A stretch of 8,269 nucleotides of DNA from an uncultured Pedobacter sp. (GCA_938008555.1 CALLKE010000233.1:1-8269); one strand, 5' to 3'; shown: positions 1 to 7,209, counted from the stretch's first letter. Numbers and translations: made by a program. Notes: a model not told the origin generated them from the sequence alone.

Positions 1-2
1 AG

Positions 3-773
3 CTTTGCCGTATCGCTTGTTTTTCAAAATATCATTTTCATCGGTTGTTTACGGCCTACACTGGGTTACCTTTAATGGGCTATATCAAGTGGCTGCGGCT
101 AAAACGGGCTGCTCATCAATTGATTGTCCATAAAGAGGAAACAATTATTAACATTGCATTGGATGCTGGATTCGAATCCCATGAGTCATTCGCCCGTGCC
201 TTTAAACAAGTTTGCGGGCAAAGCCCCAGCGAATTTAGACGTGAACGCAATTGGGAAAGCTTCGAAAATCCACCGCAACCTATGCATATTAAAGGTGAAA
301 AAATTATGACAATAACGATTAAAGAATTGCCAGCTAAAAGAGTTGCTGTAATGGAGCATCATGGAGATCCCATGCGATTGTCCGACACGCTGGATAAGCT
401 CATTACTTGGGCAAAGGCACAACCCATTAACCTAAAACCTAAAGCAGGAGAAGCCTTTGGTTTTGGCTACCACGATCCAAGAGAGGTGAAGCCAGAAGAG
501 TTTCGCTTCGATTTAGCGCTTAGCGTGCCACAAGATTTTAGATTGAATGATCAGGTGACAGAACGCACTCTACCTGCTGGAAGGTATGCTGTTACAATGC
601 ATAAAGGCTCGCGGGATAATATCGGTGACACGATTTACAGCATTTATCGTGATTGGTTACCGCAGTCCGGTGAAGAACTGGGGGATTTACCTTGCATATT
701 TTGCTATTACAATTTTGATTATGAGGTAGCTGAAACGGAATCTTTAACCGAAATTTGGGTGCTTCTTAAGTAG
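3..773 (+). CDS. AraC-family transcriptional regulator with C-terminal GyrI-like effector domain, 5' end cut by window edge
   Basis: The reading frame is open from base 3, so the visible 256 residues are a C-terminal part. A TTG at 45 is in frame but is internal: the residues before it (YHFHRLF) are standard AraC helix-turn-helix sequence. The DNA-binding domain occupies roughly the first 85 residues, with the second helix-turn-helix IALDAGFESHESFARAFK followed by the family's G-x-SPSEFRR ending. From about residue 102 (MTITIKELPAKRVAVMEHHG) to the end (ESLTEIWVLLK) is a GyrI-like/AraC effector-binding domain, a fold that binds small hydrophobic or cationic compounds. Such regulators often control drug or stress responses; the target here is unknown. 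An internal ATG at 306 follows AAAGGTG, so separate translation of the effector domain is conceivable but unsupported. It converges on the hydrolase gene ending at 815. Confidence 0.9.
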   Translation, partial: LCRIACFSKYHFHRLFTAYTGLPLMGYIKWLRLKRAAHQLIVHKEETIINIALDAGFESHESFARAFKQVCGQSPSEFRRERNWESFENPPQPMHIKGEKIMTITIKELPAKRVAVMEHHGDPMRLSDTLDKLITWAKAQPINLKPKAGEAFGFGYHDPREVKPEEFRFDLALSVPQDFRLNDQVTERTLPAGRYAVTMHKGSRDNIGDTIYSIYRDWLPQSGEELGDLPCIFCYYNFDYEVAETESLTEIWVLLK

Positions 774-790
774 GAATTAAAGTATGAGTA

Positions 791-814
791 TTGGGGGACA
801 ATCTTGTCCCTCAA
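791..814. terminator. Hairpin between convergent genes, probable bidirectional terminator
   Basis: TTGGGGGACAA (791-801) pairs with TTGTCCCTCAA (804-814) over 11 bp with one mismatch, which is a G-T wobble on one strand. It fills the gap between the AraC-type stop at 773 and the hydrolase stop at 815. Neither side has a strong T-run, so it is not a textbook intrinsic terminator; placement and stem strength are the support. Confidence 0.5.
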
Positions 815-1852
815 TCAATTCTCAAGCTGCTTTTTAAGCCACGCAAATGAATCGTTAATGACGTCATCTTTTTTTCTGACGTAATGATCCATATCTGATA
901 TGCGCATATAAGTTACAGGTGCGCCTACTTCTTTTGCCTTTTGGACAAAAGCATCAGATGAATCGATAATCGAATCTTTCACGCCAGCTACGACCAAATA
1001 TGGGGTTTTGATTTTATCATATTCTGGTTTTGGATAAACGATTAAAGCGTCATGATGATATTTATAAGTCATGCCGGCAAGCTTAAGATGGGCACTTGGA
1101 TTTTTAATTGTTTCATCCATAGCTTGATCATGATCCTTTCGTGATTTTGGAAAATATAAATCAAGTGAATATGGCATCCATGAAGGAAGCTGAGCTCTTA
1201 ATTTCACATGCCAAGGCATATTTCGAATCATATCTTGCATAAAAATCCAAAGCTCATCGCGCCAAGACCAATTTCCCGCACCTGACCAATTTATTGTTGC
1301 AAGCGCATCTGATGAGTAGTCAGTGGTCAACGTTGTCACAATAGGGCCGCCCTCAGAAACACCAAGGAAAATGAGCTTTCCATTCCATCCTTTGGGCGGA
1401 TTCTTTTTGAGATGTTCAATAACTGTGCGGTGATCACTCAAGCGGTTAGTTCTTGTATAATGTTCCATGAACTCAGTTTTGTTAATTCGATTGCCATCTA
1501 CGCCTTGTTGCTCAATGGTGATAACGCCAGCACCCAAGTCTAAAAATTCTTTTAAAAAGTAACGATGAAAATGAATGATACTTGTAAAGTCGTCTTCTAA
1601 AGACGAACCACCAACTAAAATGGCAATTGGGAACTTATCTCTTGAAGGTTTGGTGAAATAATAAACAATATCAGGGGAATCTGCGCCTATTCTTTTTGTG
1701 GTAAAGCGCGATGATGACGGTATGTCATATTTTGGACCGCCATTTTGTCTTTCTGCATCCGTATATTTATGCGGGGTAATCTCGCTAGCCGCAACTGCAA
1801 AAGATGAAAAACAGATGCAAAGCATCATTAATAATCGATGCATCATTTTCAT
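815..1852 (-). CDS. Exported alpha/beta hydrolase
   Basis: This 345-residue protein begins with a Sec-type signal peptide: basic start MKMMHR, a hydrophobic core LLMMLCICFSSFAVA, and probable cleavage after about residue 21-22. The mature part has an alpha/beta hydrolase layout. GGSS at 81-84 follows a beta strand and may form the oxyanion region. GVSEGG at 164-169 is the nucleophile elbow with Ser166. AGVKDS places a likely catalytic Asp at 293, and MDHY gives His323. It should therefore be a periplasmic or secreted esterase, peptidase or thioesterase; the substrate cannot be read. The start ATG at 1852 overlaps the upstream regulator's stop by four bases (ATGA) and has AAGGA six bases upstream; an ATG at 1846 is a possible alternative. 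It is the last gene of a three-gene unit with the regulator and the DUF2975 protein. Confidence 0.85.
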   Translation of the reverse strand: MKMMHRLLMMLCICFSSFAVAASEITPHKYTDAERQNGGPKYDIPSSSRFTTKRIGADSPDIVYYFTKPSRDKFPIAILVGGSSLEDDFTSIIHFHRYFLKEFLDLGAGVITIEQQGVDGNRINKTEFMEHYTRTNRLSDHRTVIEHLKKNPPKGWNGKLIFLGVSEGGPIVTTLTTDYSSDALATINWSGAGNWSWRDELWIFMQDMIRNMPWHVKLRAQLPSWMPYSLDLYFPKSRKDHDQAMDETIKNPSAHLKLAGMTYKYHHDALIVYPKPEYDKIKTPYLVVAGVKDSIIDSSDAFVQKAKEVGAPVTYMRISDMDHYVRKKDDVINDSFAWLKKQLEN

Positions 1853-2061
1853 AACACTTCCTTTTTAAATTCTAAAATATCCCCTGGCTGACAATTCAAG
1901 CATTCGCAAATACTTTCGAGCGTTGAAAATCGTATGGCTTTTGCTTTGCCTGTTTTGAGGATTGATAAGTTTTGTACCGTAATACCAATACGATCGGCTA
2001 AATCTTGCAGCTTCATTTTTCGCTTAGCCAGCATAACATCGAGATTTACAATAATGCCCAT
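1849..2061 (-). CDS. Small Cro/CI-type helix-turn-helix regulator (DUF2975 partner)
   Basis: A 70-residue protein made almost entirely of a lambda-repressor-like helix-turn-helix: KLQDLADRIGITVQNLSILK (17-36) is the recognition unit, followed by FSTLESICECLNCQPGDILEF, typical of the short YozG-like class. Such regulators are commonly encoded directly after DUF2975 membrane proteins, as here: the DUF2975 stop is 11 bases upstream. GAGGTGG ends three bases before the ATG at 2061 and gives a strong ribosome-binding site. The end overlaps the hydrolase start by four bases, which suggests translational coupling. It probably acts as autorepressor of this unit, and the palindromes in the promoter at 2673-2724 are candidate operators. 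The autoregulation is inference from architecture. Confidence 0.85.
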   Translation of the reverse strand: MGIIVNLDVMLAKRKMKLQDLADRIGITVQNLSILKTGKAKAIRFSTLESICECLNCQPGDILEFKKEVL

Positions 2062-2072
2062 AATCCACCTCT

Positions 2073-2648
2073 TTATATTGTGAACTTATGTTCATCATGA
2101 AGCTTGTTTGCTTCTAACATGACCCAAGAGACGATAATTACAAGCACTCCATAAAATAATGAAGATAAATTGGGTGTACCAAAGGAGATGGACAAATATC
2201 TGGACCCAGGAGGGTTAGTCATTGTTACAGCTAAAATCATCAACGTCTGGCTGAATGACTTGATAAACAGTGCGTCAATTAAATACAACGCCCCTAGCTT
2301 TCGATAAATAAGGGCATTTCTTTTGGTGAAAATTTCACCATCTTTATAATGAACAAAAAGTTTTTTAAGAAAAAATAAGCTGATTAGGAATGGTAAAGCT
2401 CCGATCAAATCTGCGCAGAAACCAAGTAGCTTTAACCGAGGCGTCCAAGAAATATTGCTGAGGTTGACGTATCCTTCGGGGGTTTGGATTGTCTTTTCTA
2501 GCATTCCAAAAAAATTAATGACATCAGGTACATCAGTAGTTTTGAGCGAAATAAAAATCCACTGCACAGTCAGAAACAGGGGAAGCATCACGATTAAAAT
2601 ATTAAAAACGACCAATACATAAGAACTTATCTTTTGAATTCTACTCAT
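2073..2648 (-). CDS. DUF2975-family integral membrane protein
   Basis: This protein has 191 residues from the ATG at 2648. Four hydrophobic segments are visible at about 9-33, 74-95, 116-142 and 160-180, so it is an inner-membrane protein. The stretch LFVHYKDGEIFTKRNALIYRKLG (about 97-119) after the second segment and the charged tail EANKLHDEHKFTI match the DUF2975 pattern. The family's biochemical function is unknown; its members pair with small Cro/CI regulators like the gene at 2061. The frame stays open to an ATG at 2711, but that codon overlaps the -35 box of the promoter, whereas the ATG at 2648 has GAGG five bases upstream. The shorter form is therefore the product. It is the first gene of the unit ending with the exported hydrolase. 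Confidence 0.85.
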   Translation of the reverse strand: MSRIQKISSYVLVVFNILIVMLPLFLTVQWIFISLKTTDVPDVINFFGMLEKTIQTPEGYVNLSNISWTPRLKLLGFCADLIGALPFLISLFFLKKLFVHYKDGEIFTKRNALIYRKLGALYLIDALFIKSFSQTLMILAVTMTNPPGSRYLSISFGTPNLSSLFYGVLVIIVSWVMLEANKLHDEHKFTI

Positions 2649-2653
2649 TCGCA

Positions 2654-2657
2654 CCTC
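2654..2657 (-). promoter_or_regulatory. Ribosome-binding site that sets the DUF2975 start
   Basis: GAGG lies five bases before the ATG at 2648 on the minus strand (GAGGTGCGAATG). It selects this start over the upstream in-frame ATG at 2711. Confidence 0.8.
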
Positions 2658-2672
2658 AGTTATGACCCATTC

Positions 2673-2724
2673 AATATGGCCAATATTACCAACTGAAATA
2701 ATGAATGTCAATAATTATTTATTG
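2673..2724 (-). promoter_or_regulatory. Two small palindromes over the promoter, candidate operators
   Basis: AATAT-GGCCA-ATATT (2673-2687) covers the -10 box and the start point. CAATAA-ATAA-TTATTG (2709-2724) overlaps the -35 box. They differ in sequence, so both need not bind the same protein. The Cro/CI-type regulator encoded in the same unit is the obvious candidate ligand. The arms are short (5 and 6 bp) and AT-rich, so chance is a real possibility. Confidence 0.4.
2683..2711 (-). promoter_or_regulatory. Near-consensus sigma70 promoter of the DUF2975-regulator-hydrolase unit
   Basis: On the minus strand, TTGACA (2711-2706) and TAATAT (2688-2683) are separated by exactly 17 bases. The -35 box is perfect and the -10 differs from TATAAT at two positions. 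Predicted transcription starts near 2676, giving a leader of about 28 bases before the ATG at 2648. Confidence 0.8.
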
Positions 2725-2736
2725 TTTATCATGATC

Positions 2737-3603
2737 CTATGTCTTATTAAAAACCTTTGTCAGATGCTCAAAATAGCTTGCATCACAACCATCCTCTAAC
2801 GCCCAAATCCATGCAAGTACCGCCTGTACGAAGCACCAGTCAAGAATTCGTTTAGCTGGTATACCAAGGAGATTAGCAAAGCGACTGACGCGATTATGAA
2901 TAATATTTGGCGCATCAGCGTGATTCAGTAATTCTGGAATAGGGTTTCTGATAAAAGCCGCCACTTCATAGGCTGGTTCGCCAATCACACCTTTTGGATC
3001 GATCACCAGCCAATCATCACCATTTTGCAAAATATTATCATGATGCAGATCCCCATGGAGCAAAACATCTGGCTCAGCCGTTTTTAAAAGCTTGTCACGA
3101 ATTTCTCTGGCTTTTTGTAGCGTTTGCAATGGAATTTCTAGGTCGCTATCTAATACTGCGAGCCAATCTTTGATATGTGGAAATGCATGAGTGCTTGGTA
3201 TCGGTGCTTTGTGCAATCGTTTGATAACATTTGCTGTGATATTAATTGCCTGATCATCGTTTTCAGGAAAATAGGACTTTAAAGAGATGCCTGGTACTGC
3301 GCATTCAAGCAAAAGCAAGCCGTTATTTTCTGAAAGTATTTCGACAACACCAAAGCCTAAAAATGCCATCAGTGCTGCGGCTTCACGTTTGAATCCATCA
3401 ATATCCAATCCTAATTTTAAAATAATTGGCTGCGCTCCTTGAAACCCCGATAACACATAATTGTAGCTTAAATTATTGACTGGTTTTAAATTTGATAGCC
3501 CATAAGTGTTCGCTAGTTGTGTTACGAGATTCGGCAGATTTTCTCGCCACTGCCTACCTTTTTCGCCGTATAAATTAATGATGTTTTGCTCAAATGTTTT
3601 CAT
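2737..3603 (-). CDS. APH(6)/StrB-like aminoglycoside/hydroxyurea phosphotransferase
   Basis: A 288-residue protein close in length to streptomycin 6-phosphotransferases. IILKLG (60-65) gives the ATP-binding Lys63. The catalytic loop is HGDLHHDN (183-190), with Asp185 as base and Asn190 as metal ligand. IDPKGVIGEPAYEVA (201-215) is the metal-binding Asp202 segment in the form characteristic of the APH_6/hydroxyurea kinase family. All key residues are present, so an active ATP-dependent small-molecule kinase is likely; streptomycin is one family substrate, but the true substrate here is unknown. The start overlaps the upstream GNAT stop by four bases (ATGA), making it the last gene of the six-gene abiE-led unit. 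No clear terminator separates it from the next promoter at 2711. Confidence 0.85.
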   Translation of the reverse strand: MKTFEQNIINLYGEKGRQWRENLPNLVTQLANTYGLSNLKPVNNLSYNYVLSGFQGAQPIILKLGLDIDGFKREAAALMAFLGFGVVEILSENNGLLLLECAVPGISLKSYFPENDDQAINITANVIKRLHKAPIPSTHAFPHIKDWLAVLDSDLEIPLQTLQKAREIRDKLLKTAEPDVLLHGDLHHDNILQNGDDWLVIDPKGVIGEPAYEVAAFIRNPIPELLNHADAPNIIHNRVSRFANLLGIPAKRILDWCFVQAVLAWIWALEDGCDASYFEHLTKVFNKT

Positions 3604-4019
3604 GAAACATCTTTCCTCATGAAAATGCGATCATAATCTTTTAGATATTTTGGTATGGTTCCTATGCAGTAAAAACCATGCTTTTCATAAAAAGCTTGCG
3701 CCTGAAATTCATAAGTGTCGACAAATACTTTAGGCAATCCTTTGTTTTTAGCAGTATCATCAATCATGGTGATAATTTTTGTTCCGACACCTTGTTTTCG
3801 GTATTGTTCGTTGCACCAGAGTACATCAATGTACAGCGCATCACTGTGTTCCCAAATTAAAGCGCCGCCTATGATCTGATCACCATCTTTTGCAAATACG
3901 CTGAAATGGGATGATTTTTCTTTTATGATCTGGGCATTAAAATCAACTATCCCATTACGGATGACCTTGTCATCAGAAGCATCAGGGCTATTTTCAATAG
4001 AGTATTGTATGTTGCTCAT
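3600..4019 (-). CDS. Small GNAT-family N-acetyltransferase
   Basis: A 139-residue single-domain protein with a GNAT fold. The strand ALYIDVLWCNEQYR leads into the acetyl-CoA motif A R74-KQGVGT (R-x-x-G-x-G pattern), followed by helix KIITMIDDTAKNKG. The C-terminal motif B is FYEKHGFYCIGTIPKY (110-125), the common 'Y-E-K-x-G-F' signature. It should transfer acetyl from acetyl-CoA to an amine of a small molecule or protein; the acceptor is not readable. Both ends overlap neighbours by four bases, so translation is probably coupled to the RimJ-like gene upstream and the phosphotransferase downstream. The pairing with an APH-like gene resembles antibiotic-modification cassettes, but substrate specificity is inference. 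Confidence 0.85.
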   Translation of the reverse strand: MSNIQYSIENSPDASDDKVIRNGIVDFNAQIIKEKSSHFSVFAKDGDQIIGGALIWEHSDALYIDVLWCNEQYRKQGVGTKIITMIDDTAKNKGLPKVFVDTYEFQAQAFYEKHGFYCIGTIPKYLKDYDRIFMRKDVS

Positions 4020-4579
4020 TTACATTCCTGGTTGAAATATTTATCAGCTGTTAGCCGATATAAAATATGTTGCGACAATGGATGATCGGTGGGTAATTTA
4101 GGATGAGCAAAATCGCCATTTAAATCACGTTTTAAGCCTATCTTTTCCATGACTCGCAACGATCGAACATTGGCAGGCACAGTAAATGAAACAATTTCTT
4201 TAAGACCGCACTGTTTAAAGCCATATTCCAAAGAAGCTTTAGCCCCTTCCGTAGCAAATCCTTTGCCCCAATATTGCGAACCTAAACGCCAACCAACTTC
4301 CACTGCAGGTGTAAAATGTGATTCCCAATCGGTATAATTAAGACCGATAAAACCGATTAACTCACCGGTTTCCTTTAGACAGGCAGCCCATAACGTGTAA
4401 CCATGTTTATATCCATGATTATTCACCGCGGGGATGAAGTCATTCACTTGCTCCATGGTTAATGGTCCACGTAAAAATTCAATCACTTTGGGATCTTGAT
4501 TGATGTGGAAATACGCCTCTGCGTCTTCTTTTTTCCAGGTTCTTAAAATAAGCCTTTCTGTTTCAATAATGGTGGTCAT
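4016..4579 (-). CDS. RimJ/RimL-type GNAT acetyltransferase
   Basis: A 187-residue protein of the Acetyltransf_3 class. It opens with the usual substrate-side strand ETERLILRTWKKEDAEAYF (6-24). It contains EVGWRLGSQYWGKGFATEGA (94-113), where W-G-K-G-F-A-T-E-A-like residues bind acetyl-CoA, and motif B NVRSLRVMEKIGLKRD (137-152). Classical RimJ/RimL enzymes acetylate N-termini of ribosomal proteins, and relatives modify other amines or antibiotics. Which applies here is unknown. It overlaps the kinase gene upstream and the small GNAT gene downstream by four bases each, in the same coupled series led by abiEi. Confidence 0.88.
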   Translation of the reverse strand: MTTIIETERLILRTWKKEDAEAYFHINQDPKVIEFLRGPLTMEQVNDFIPAVNNHGYKHGYTLWAACLKETGELIGFIGLNYTDWESHFTPAVEVGWRLGSQYWGKGFATEGAKASLEYGFKQCGLKEIVSFTVPANVRSLRVMEKIGLKRDLNGDFAHPKLPTDHPLSQHILYRLTADKYFNQECK

Positions 4580-5622
4580 GTTGTCTCCGATGAGATTGTT
4601 CTCAGTAATTTTTCTACTTGCGTTGCAGGATATGGGGTTGATTTGCTTTCTTTCTGAAGCTTTTGAAAAAATTCATCCATGAGCAATGCAATGGGAGCGT
4701 ATCGATTGATAATCGTATTAATTACAGGCGGAGCATTACTGAGTTCACCGGCAAGATATTCACGCAGGCGAATTTCCCAATGCTCCTTACCAAAAAGTGA
4801 AGTGATAATACAATGAAGCAGGTTTACAGCCGCGCAAGCCTGATCATAAGACTGATGCTGTTTTAAAAATTCTGTTTCTGCTGGTGTTAAATCAAATTTT
4901 GATGACAACGCCAGCCCAAAATCGCTTAAATAGAGCTGCTTACCGTCTGTGAGTATATTTTCAAAGTGTGCATCAAAATGCATCAAGCCGCACGCATTCA
5001 TATGCTTGTTTGTGGCTTTGAGCTGTTCCTCTACAAATACAACAGCTGTTTCAGCGCTATCACCGCCTTTAGCAATTTGAGAGCTTAGCCAGTCATGCAA
5101 ATTCTGTGGGAAATATTCAAGAAATAAGGCGATATGCGCAGATGCTTTATTGAGAGTTTCAACGCGCTTACGAATGACGTCGGAATTCTCCCAGTACTGG
5201 CAGTATTCTTCGATATTACCCCAATAGTTAATATTGATATCGCCTGGGTGACTTGGCAAAATGCGCCAGTGGTACATCATGGGGAAATTGGCGCATTCAC
5301 CTGTGATCACCCAGTTGGTTGTCATGATATGAGTCGCTAGCTCACGCCATGCTCCAAAGCCAGCAGAGCCCACGCCATATTGATAGCCAAGTGGTAAATT
5401 AAAGATATTGGCTGTAGACATAAAATGTTGAGGTAGTTGCTCAAGATCAGTCAGCGGCACTTTTTTAACAAATACGGGGGTATCGTCAATAGAAATTAGA
5501 GCTGACTTGCCACCGATGCCTTCATGAATGGGCTTGCTATCTGCCAAGATCTGTTTTAGCTTCTCATTGCTCAGGCACGCGAGGCTTGTTGAGATTTGGC
5601 TATACAGTTTAATTCTTTGCAT
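4576..5622 (-). CDS. Protein-kinase-fold protein (putative Ser/Thr kinase)
   Basis: A 348-residue protein with the ordered landmarks of an active eukaryotic-like kinase fold. A glycine-rich loop GIGGKSAL is at 35-42, VFVKK with the ATP-anchoring Lys53 or Lys54 at 50-54, and a likely helix-C Glu94 in WRELATHI. The hinge is ALFLEYFPQNLHDWL (165-179), the catalytic loop HFDAHFEN at 215-222 has Asp217 and Asn222, and SDFGLAL at 233-239 has the metal-binding Asp234. HFDAHFEN and DFG favour a protein kinase over the aminoglycoside type, though small-molecule kinases share the fold. An insert rich in Trp and Tyr (about 103-146) lies between helix C and the hinge. The start overlaps the AbiEii stop by one base (TAATG) and the end overlaps the RimJ-like gene by four. 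No transmembrane segment is seen. The substrate is unknown; the toxin next door is a candidate. Confidence 0.8.
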   Translation of the reverse strand: MQRIKLYSQISTSLACLSNEKLKQILADSKPIHEGIGGKSALISIDDTPVFVKKVPLTDLEQLPQHFMSTANIFNLPLGYQYGVGSAGFGAWRELATHIMTTNWVITGECANFPMMYHWRILPSHPGDININYWGNIEEYCQYWENSDVIRKRVETLNKASAHIALFLEYFPQNLHDWLSSQIAKGGDSAETAVVFVEEQLKATNKHMNACGLMHFDAHFENILTDGKQLYLSDFGLALSSKFDLTPAETEFLKQHQSYDQACAAVNLLHCIITSLFGKEHWEIRLREYLAGELSNAPPVINTIINRYAPIALLMDEFFQKLQKESKSTPYPATQVEKLLRTISSETT

Positions 5623-6407
5623 TATGGCAGCCTGCTAATGACGTTATCTACAACGAATTGATAAGATTCTTCGAAACTCCAATTCAATTCTATGGGTAAT
5701 AATGAGCTCATATCGGACTGGAAATCTGGGTGATTCTTCTTCAATGCCAAATTCTTTAAAAAATCTTCTCCTCGAATATGGGTGTTATCGTTAGCACAAT
5801 ATTTAGAATAAATTTCAAAAACTCTGTCTAGGTCAATCAATTTTTGCTTGGTTACATACCATACGTCAAATAAGTCTCTACCTTTTCGGCGCTGATATAG
5901 AGCACGCAGCTTAGTTGCCATAAGCTCATCAATTTCATAAGTGATAATATCAGCAGAGCCATTAAACCATTCAGATTGCACATCAAATTTTTCTATGCGT
6001 AAAGGCAATACCTGAAAATGTTCCGTAGTATTAATTTCAATTTTTAATTTGGTGGGTACTTTATTAATTGACTCATATTTATAAATCAACTTCGCACTAC
6101 GCTCGGTAATTTTCCATTTTGGATCCCCCAGCCATGGCTTTAGCAACACCCTAATTGCGTCAATGGTTTTTCCAATAGGCTCTGGTCTTTTTTGTACAAA
6201 ATCAATATCCTCACTGTACCTTGCTGGGGGTTTTAAAAATAATTTATTAAGCGCAGTGCCTCCGCGAAATACAAGTGCATCTTTTATGTAAGACTCATTG
6301 TATAAATCAACTAAAGCTCTACTGATCACTAAATCTTGCTCTATTTGCGGAAGTGTCCGCCATTTAACAGAGCTTTGCCATTGTTCAATAAAATTTTCTG
6401 GGATCAT
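5622..6407 (-). CDS. abiEii: AbiEii-type nucleotidyltransferase toxin (type IV toxin-antitoxin)
   Basis: A 261-residue protein with the AbiEii/MenT nucleotidyltransferase plan. FRGGTALNK (48-55) followed by RYSEDIDF (63-70) forms the G-G-T/S...D-x-D motif, with Asp67 and Asp69 as metal ligands. LKIEIN (121-126) supplies the next acidic strand. ELMATKLRALYQRRKGRDLFDVWY (161-184) contains the conserved Lys166 and the R-x-x-K-x-R-D-x-x-D segment typical of the family. Characterised members transfer nucleotides, in mycobacterial MenT3 to tRNA ends, and stop growth, giving phage abortive infection or persistence. All motifs look intact, so activity is likely. It overlaps abiEi by four bases (ATGA), the classic arrangement, and the following kinase gene by one base. 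Confidence 0.92.
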   Translation of the reverse strand: MIPENFIEQWQSSVKWRTLPQIEQDLVISRALVDLYNESYIKDALVFRGGTALNKLFLKPPARYSEDIDFVQKRPEPIGKTIDAIRVLLKPWLGDPKWKITERSAKLIYKYESINKVPTKLKIEINTTEHFQVLPLRIEKFDVQSEWFNGSADIITYEIDELMATKLRALYQRRKGRDLFDVWYVTKQKLIDLDRVFEIYSKYCANDNTHIRGEDFLKNLALKKNHPDFQSDMSSLLPIELNWSFEESYQFVVDNVISRLP

Positions 6408-7207
6408 AAATCACTCTCAAAGTCGGTATTTTCAATAATTTTCCATTTCCTACATCTCGGATAACCAATCCTTGATATATTAGAAGCTAATGGGGTATAG
6501 GGTTTGATGCGAGACGATACATATTCTGTAAGCGCATCAATTGTAGTTTTCTTTATATCATCATCCATCACATCTATTTTCTCTATAATGTAGCCTAGGC
6601 GTTGCAATTGATAAGGTTCACCCATGTTTTCAGCAAGCTCTATAAGTTTGTGAACATCAATGCTTTCTATGAGCTCAGATAAGACGGTCGCGATATTATT
6701 CATGCCTCCCGCATGCTTTGGAAATTTCAGTAAATCAATCGCTATCAATTCTGGTGTTGCAACTTTTAAATAACCAGTACTCACAACAAAATCTTTAATA
6801 GGTAAATCAATCAAAGATTTTTTGTGGATCAGCTTTATATGGACCTGACCAAATTTTAATGAGTGCTTAATTCGTCTATTAGTGACAACTTGAAAAACCA
6901 TAGGCTTTTGGTGTGAAGCGCCATAAAATCCTGCTGCGCTAAGTAGCGCCACATAGTACTCTGCATCAAGATATTTCATCATAATAGGAATTAATTCCTC
7001 AGCTGGAATAGAACCATATGATTTGTGTTCAGGAGCTACGATAACGTATAGTCCGTTAACTGGACTAATAAGCTTCCCATCTCTTTTTAGTCGAGACAAA
7101 CCCGCTCTTGCAGCACCATAAGAAAGGTTAAGAGTCTGCATGATCTCTTGAGAAGTGAAATATCTCTTTCCGCCGGATCGTAATTTTTCAAGATACTCAA
7201 TAAACAT
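6404..7207 (-). CDS. abiEi: AbiEi-type antitoxin and autorepressor
   Basis: A 267-residue protein. The N-terminus carries a winged helix-turn-helix: FTSQEIMQTLNLSYGAARAGLSRLKRDGKLISPVNGLYVI (17-56), the AbiEi_4-type domain. The larger C-terminal part resembles the AbiEi antitoxin domain, including PAEELIPIMMKYLDAEYYVALLSAAGFYGASHQKP (68-102) and the VATPELIAIDLLKFPKHAGG segment (149-168). In characterised AbiE systems this protein both neutralises the nucleotidyltransferase toxin without a stable complex (type IV) and represses its own promoter through inverted repeats. The ATG at 7207 has AGGG six bases upstream, and that site sits inside an inverted repeat. It leads the six-gene overlapping unit. 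The C-terminal charged tail (RCRKWKIIENTDFESDL) is unremarkable. Confidence 0.9.
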   Translation of the reverse strand: MFIEYLEKLRSGGKRYFTSQEIMQTLNLSYGAARAGLSRLKRDGKLISPVNGLYVIVAPEHKSYGSIPAEELIPIMMKYLDAEYYVALLSAAGFYGASHQKPMVFQVVTNRRIKHSLKFGQVHIKLIHKKSLIDLPIKDFVVSTGYLKVATPELIAIDLLKFPKHAGGMNNIATVLSELIESIDVHKLIELAENMGEPYQLQRLGYIIEKIDVMDDDIKKTTIDALTEYVSSRIKPYTPLASNISRIGYPRCRKWKIIENTDFESDL

Positions 7208-7209
7208 AG

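Noticed and set aside
45..773. TTG at 45 as the true start of the AraC-type gene
   Set aside because: The frame is open to the window edge, and residues before the TTG match the AraC helix-turn-helix, so the gene begins outside the window.
2649..2711. Longer N-terminus of the DUF2975 protein from the ATG at 2711
   Set aside because: That stretch contains the promoter boxes, and the first 21 residues do not fit the family; the ATG at 2648 has a good ribosome-binding site.
4149..4337. Plus-strand and other small frames opposite the minus-strand genes, such as 4149-4337, 5134-5340 and 186-422
   Set aside because: They lie antisense to or within well-supported genes, lack ribosome-binding sites and show no domain-like sequence.
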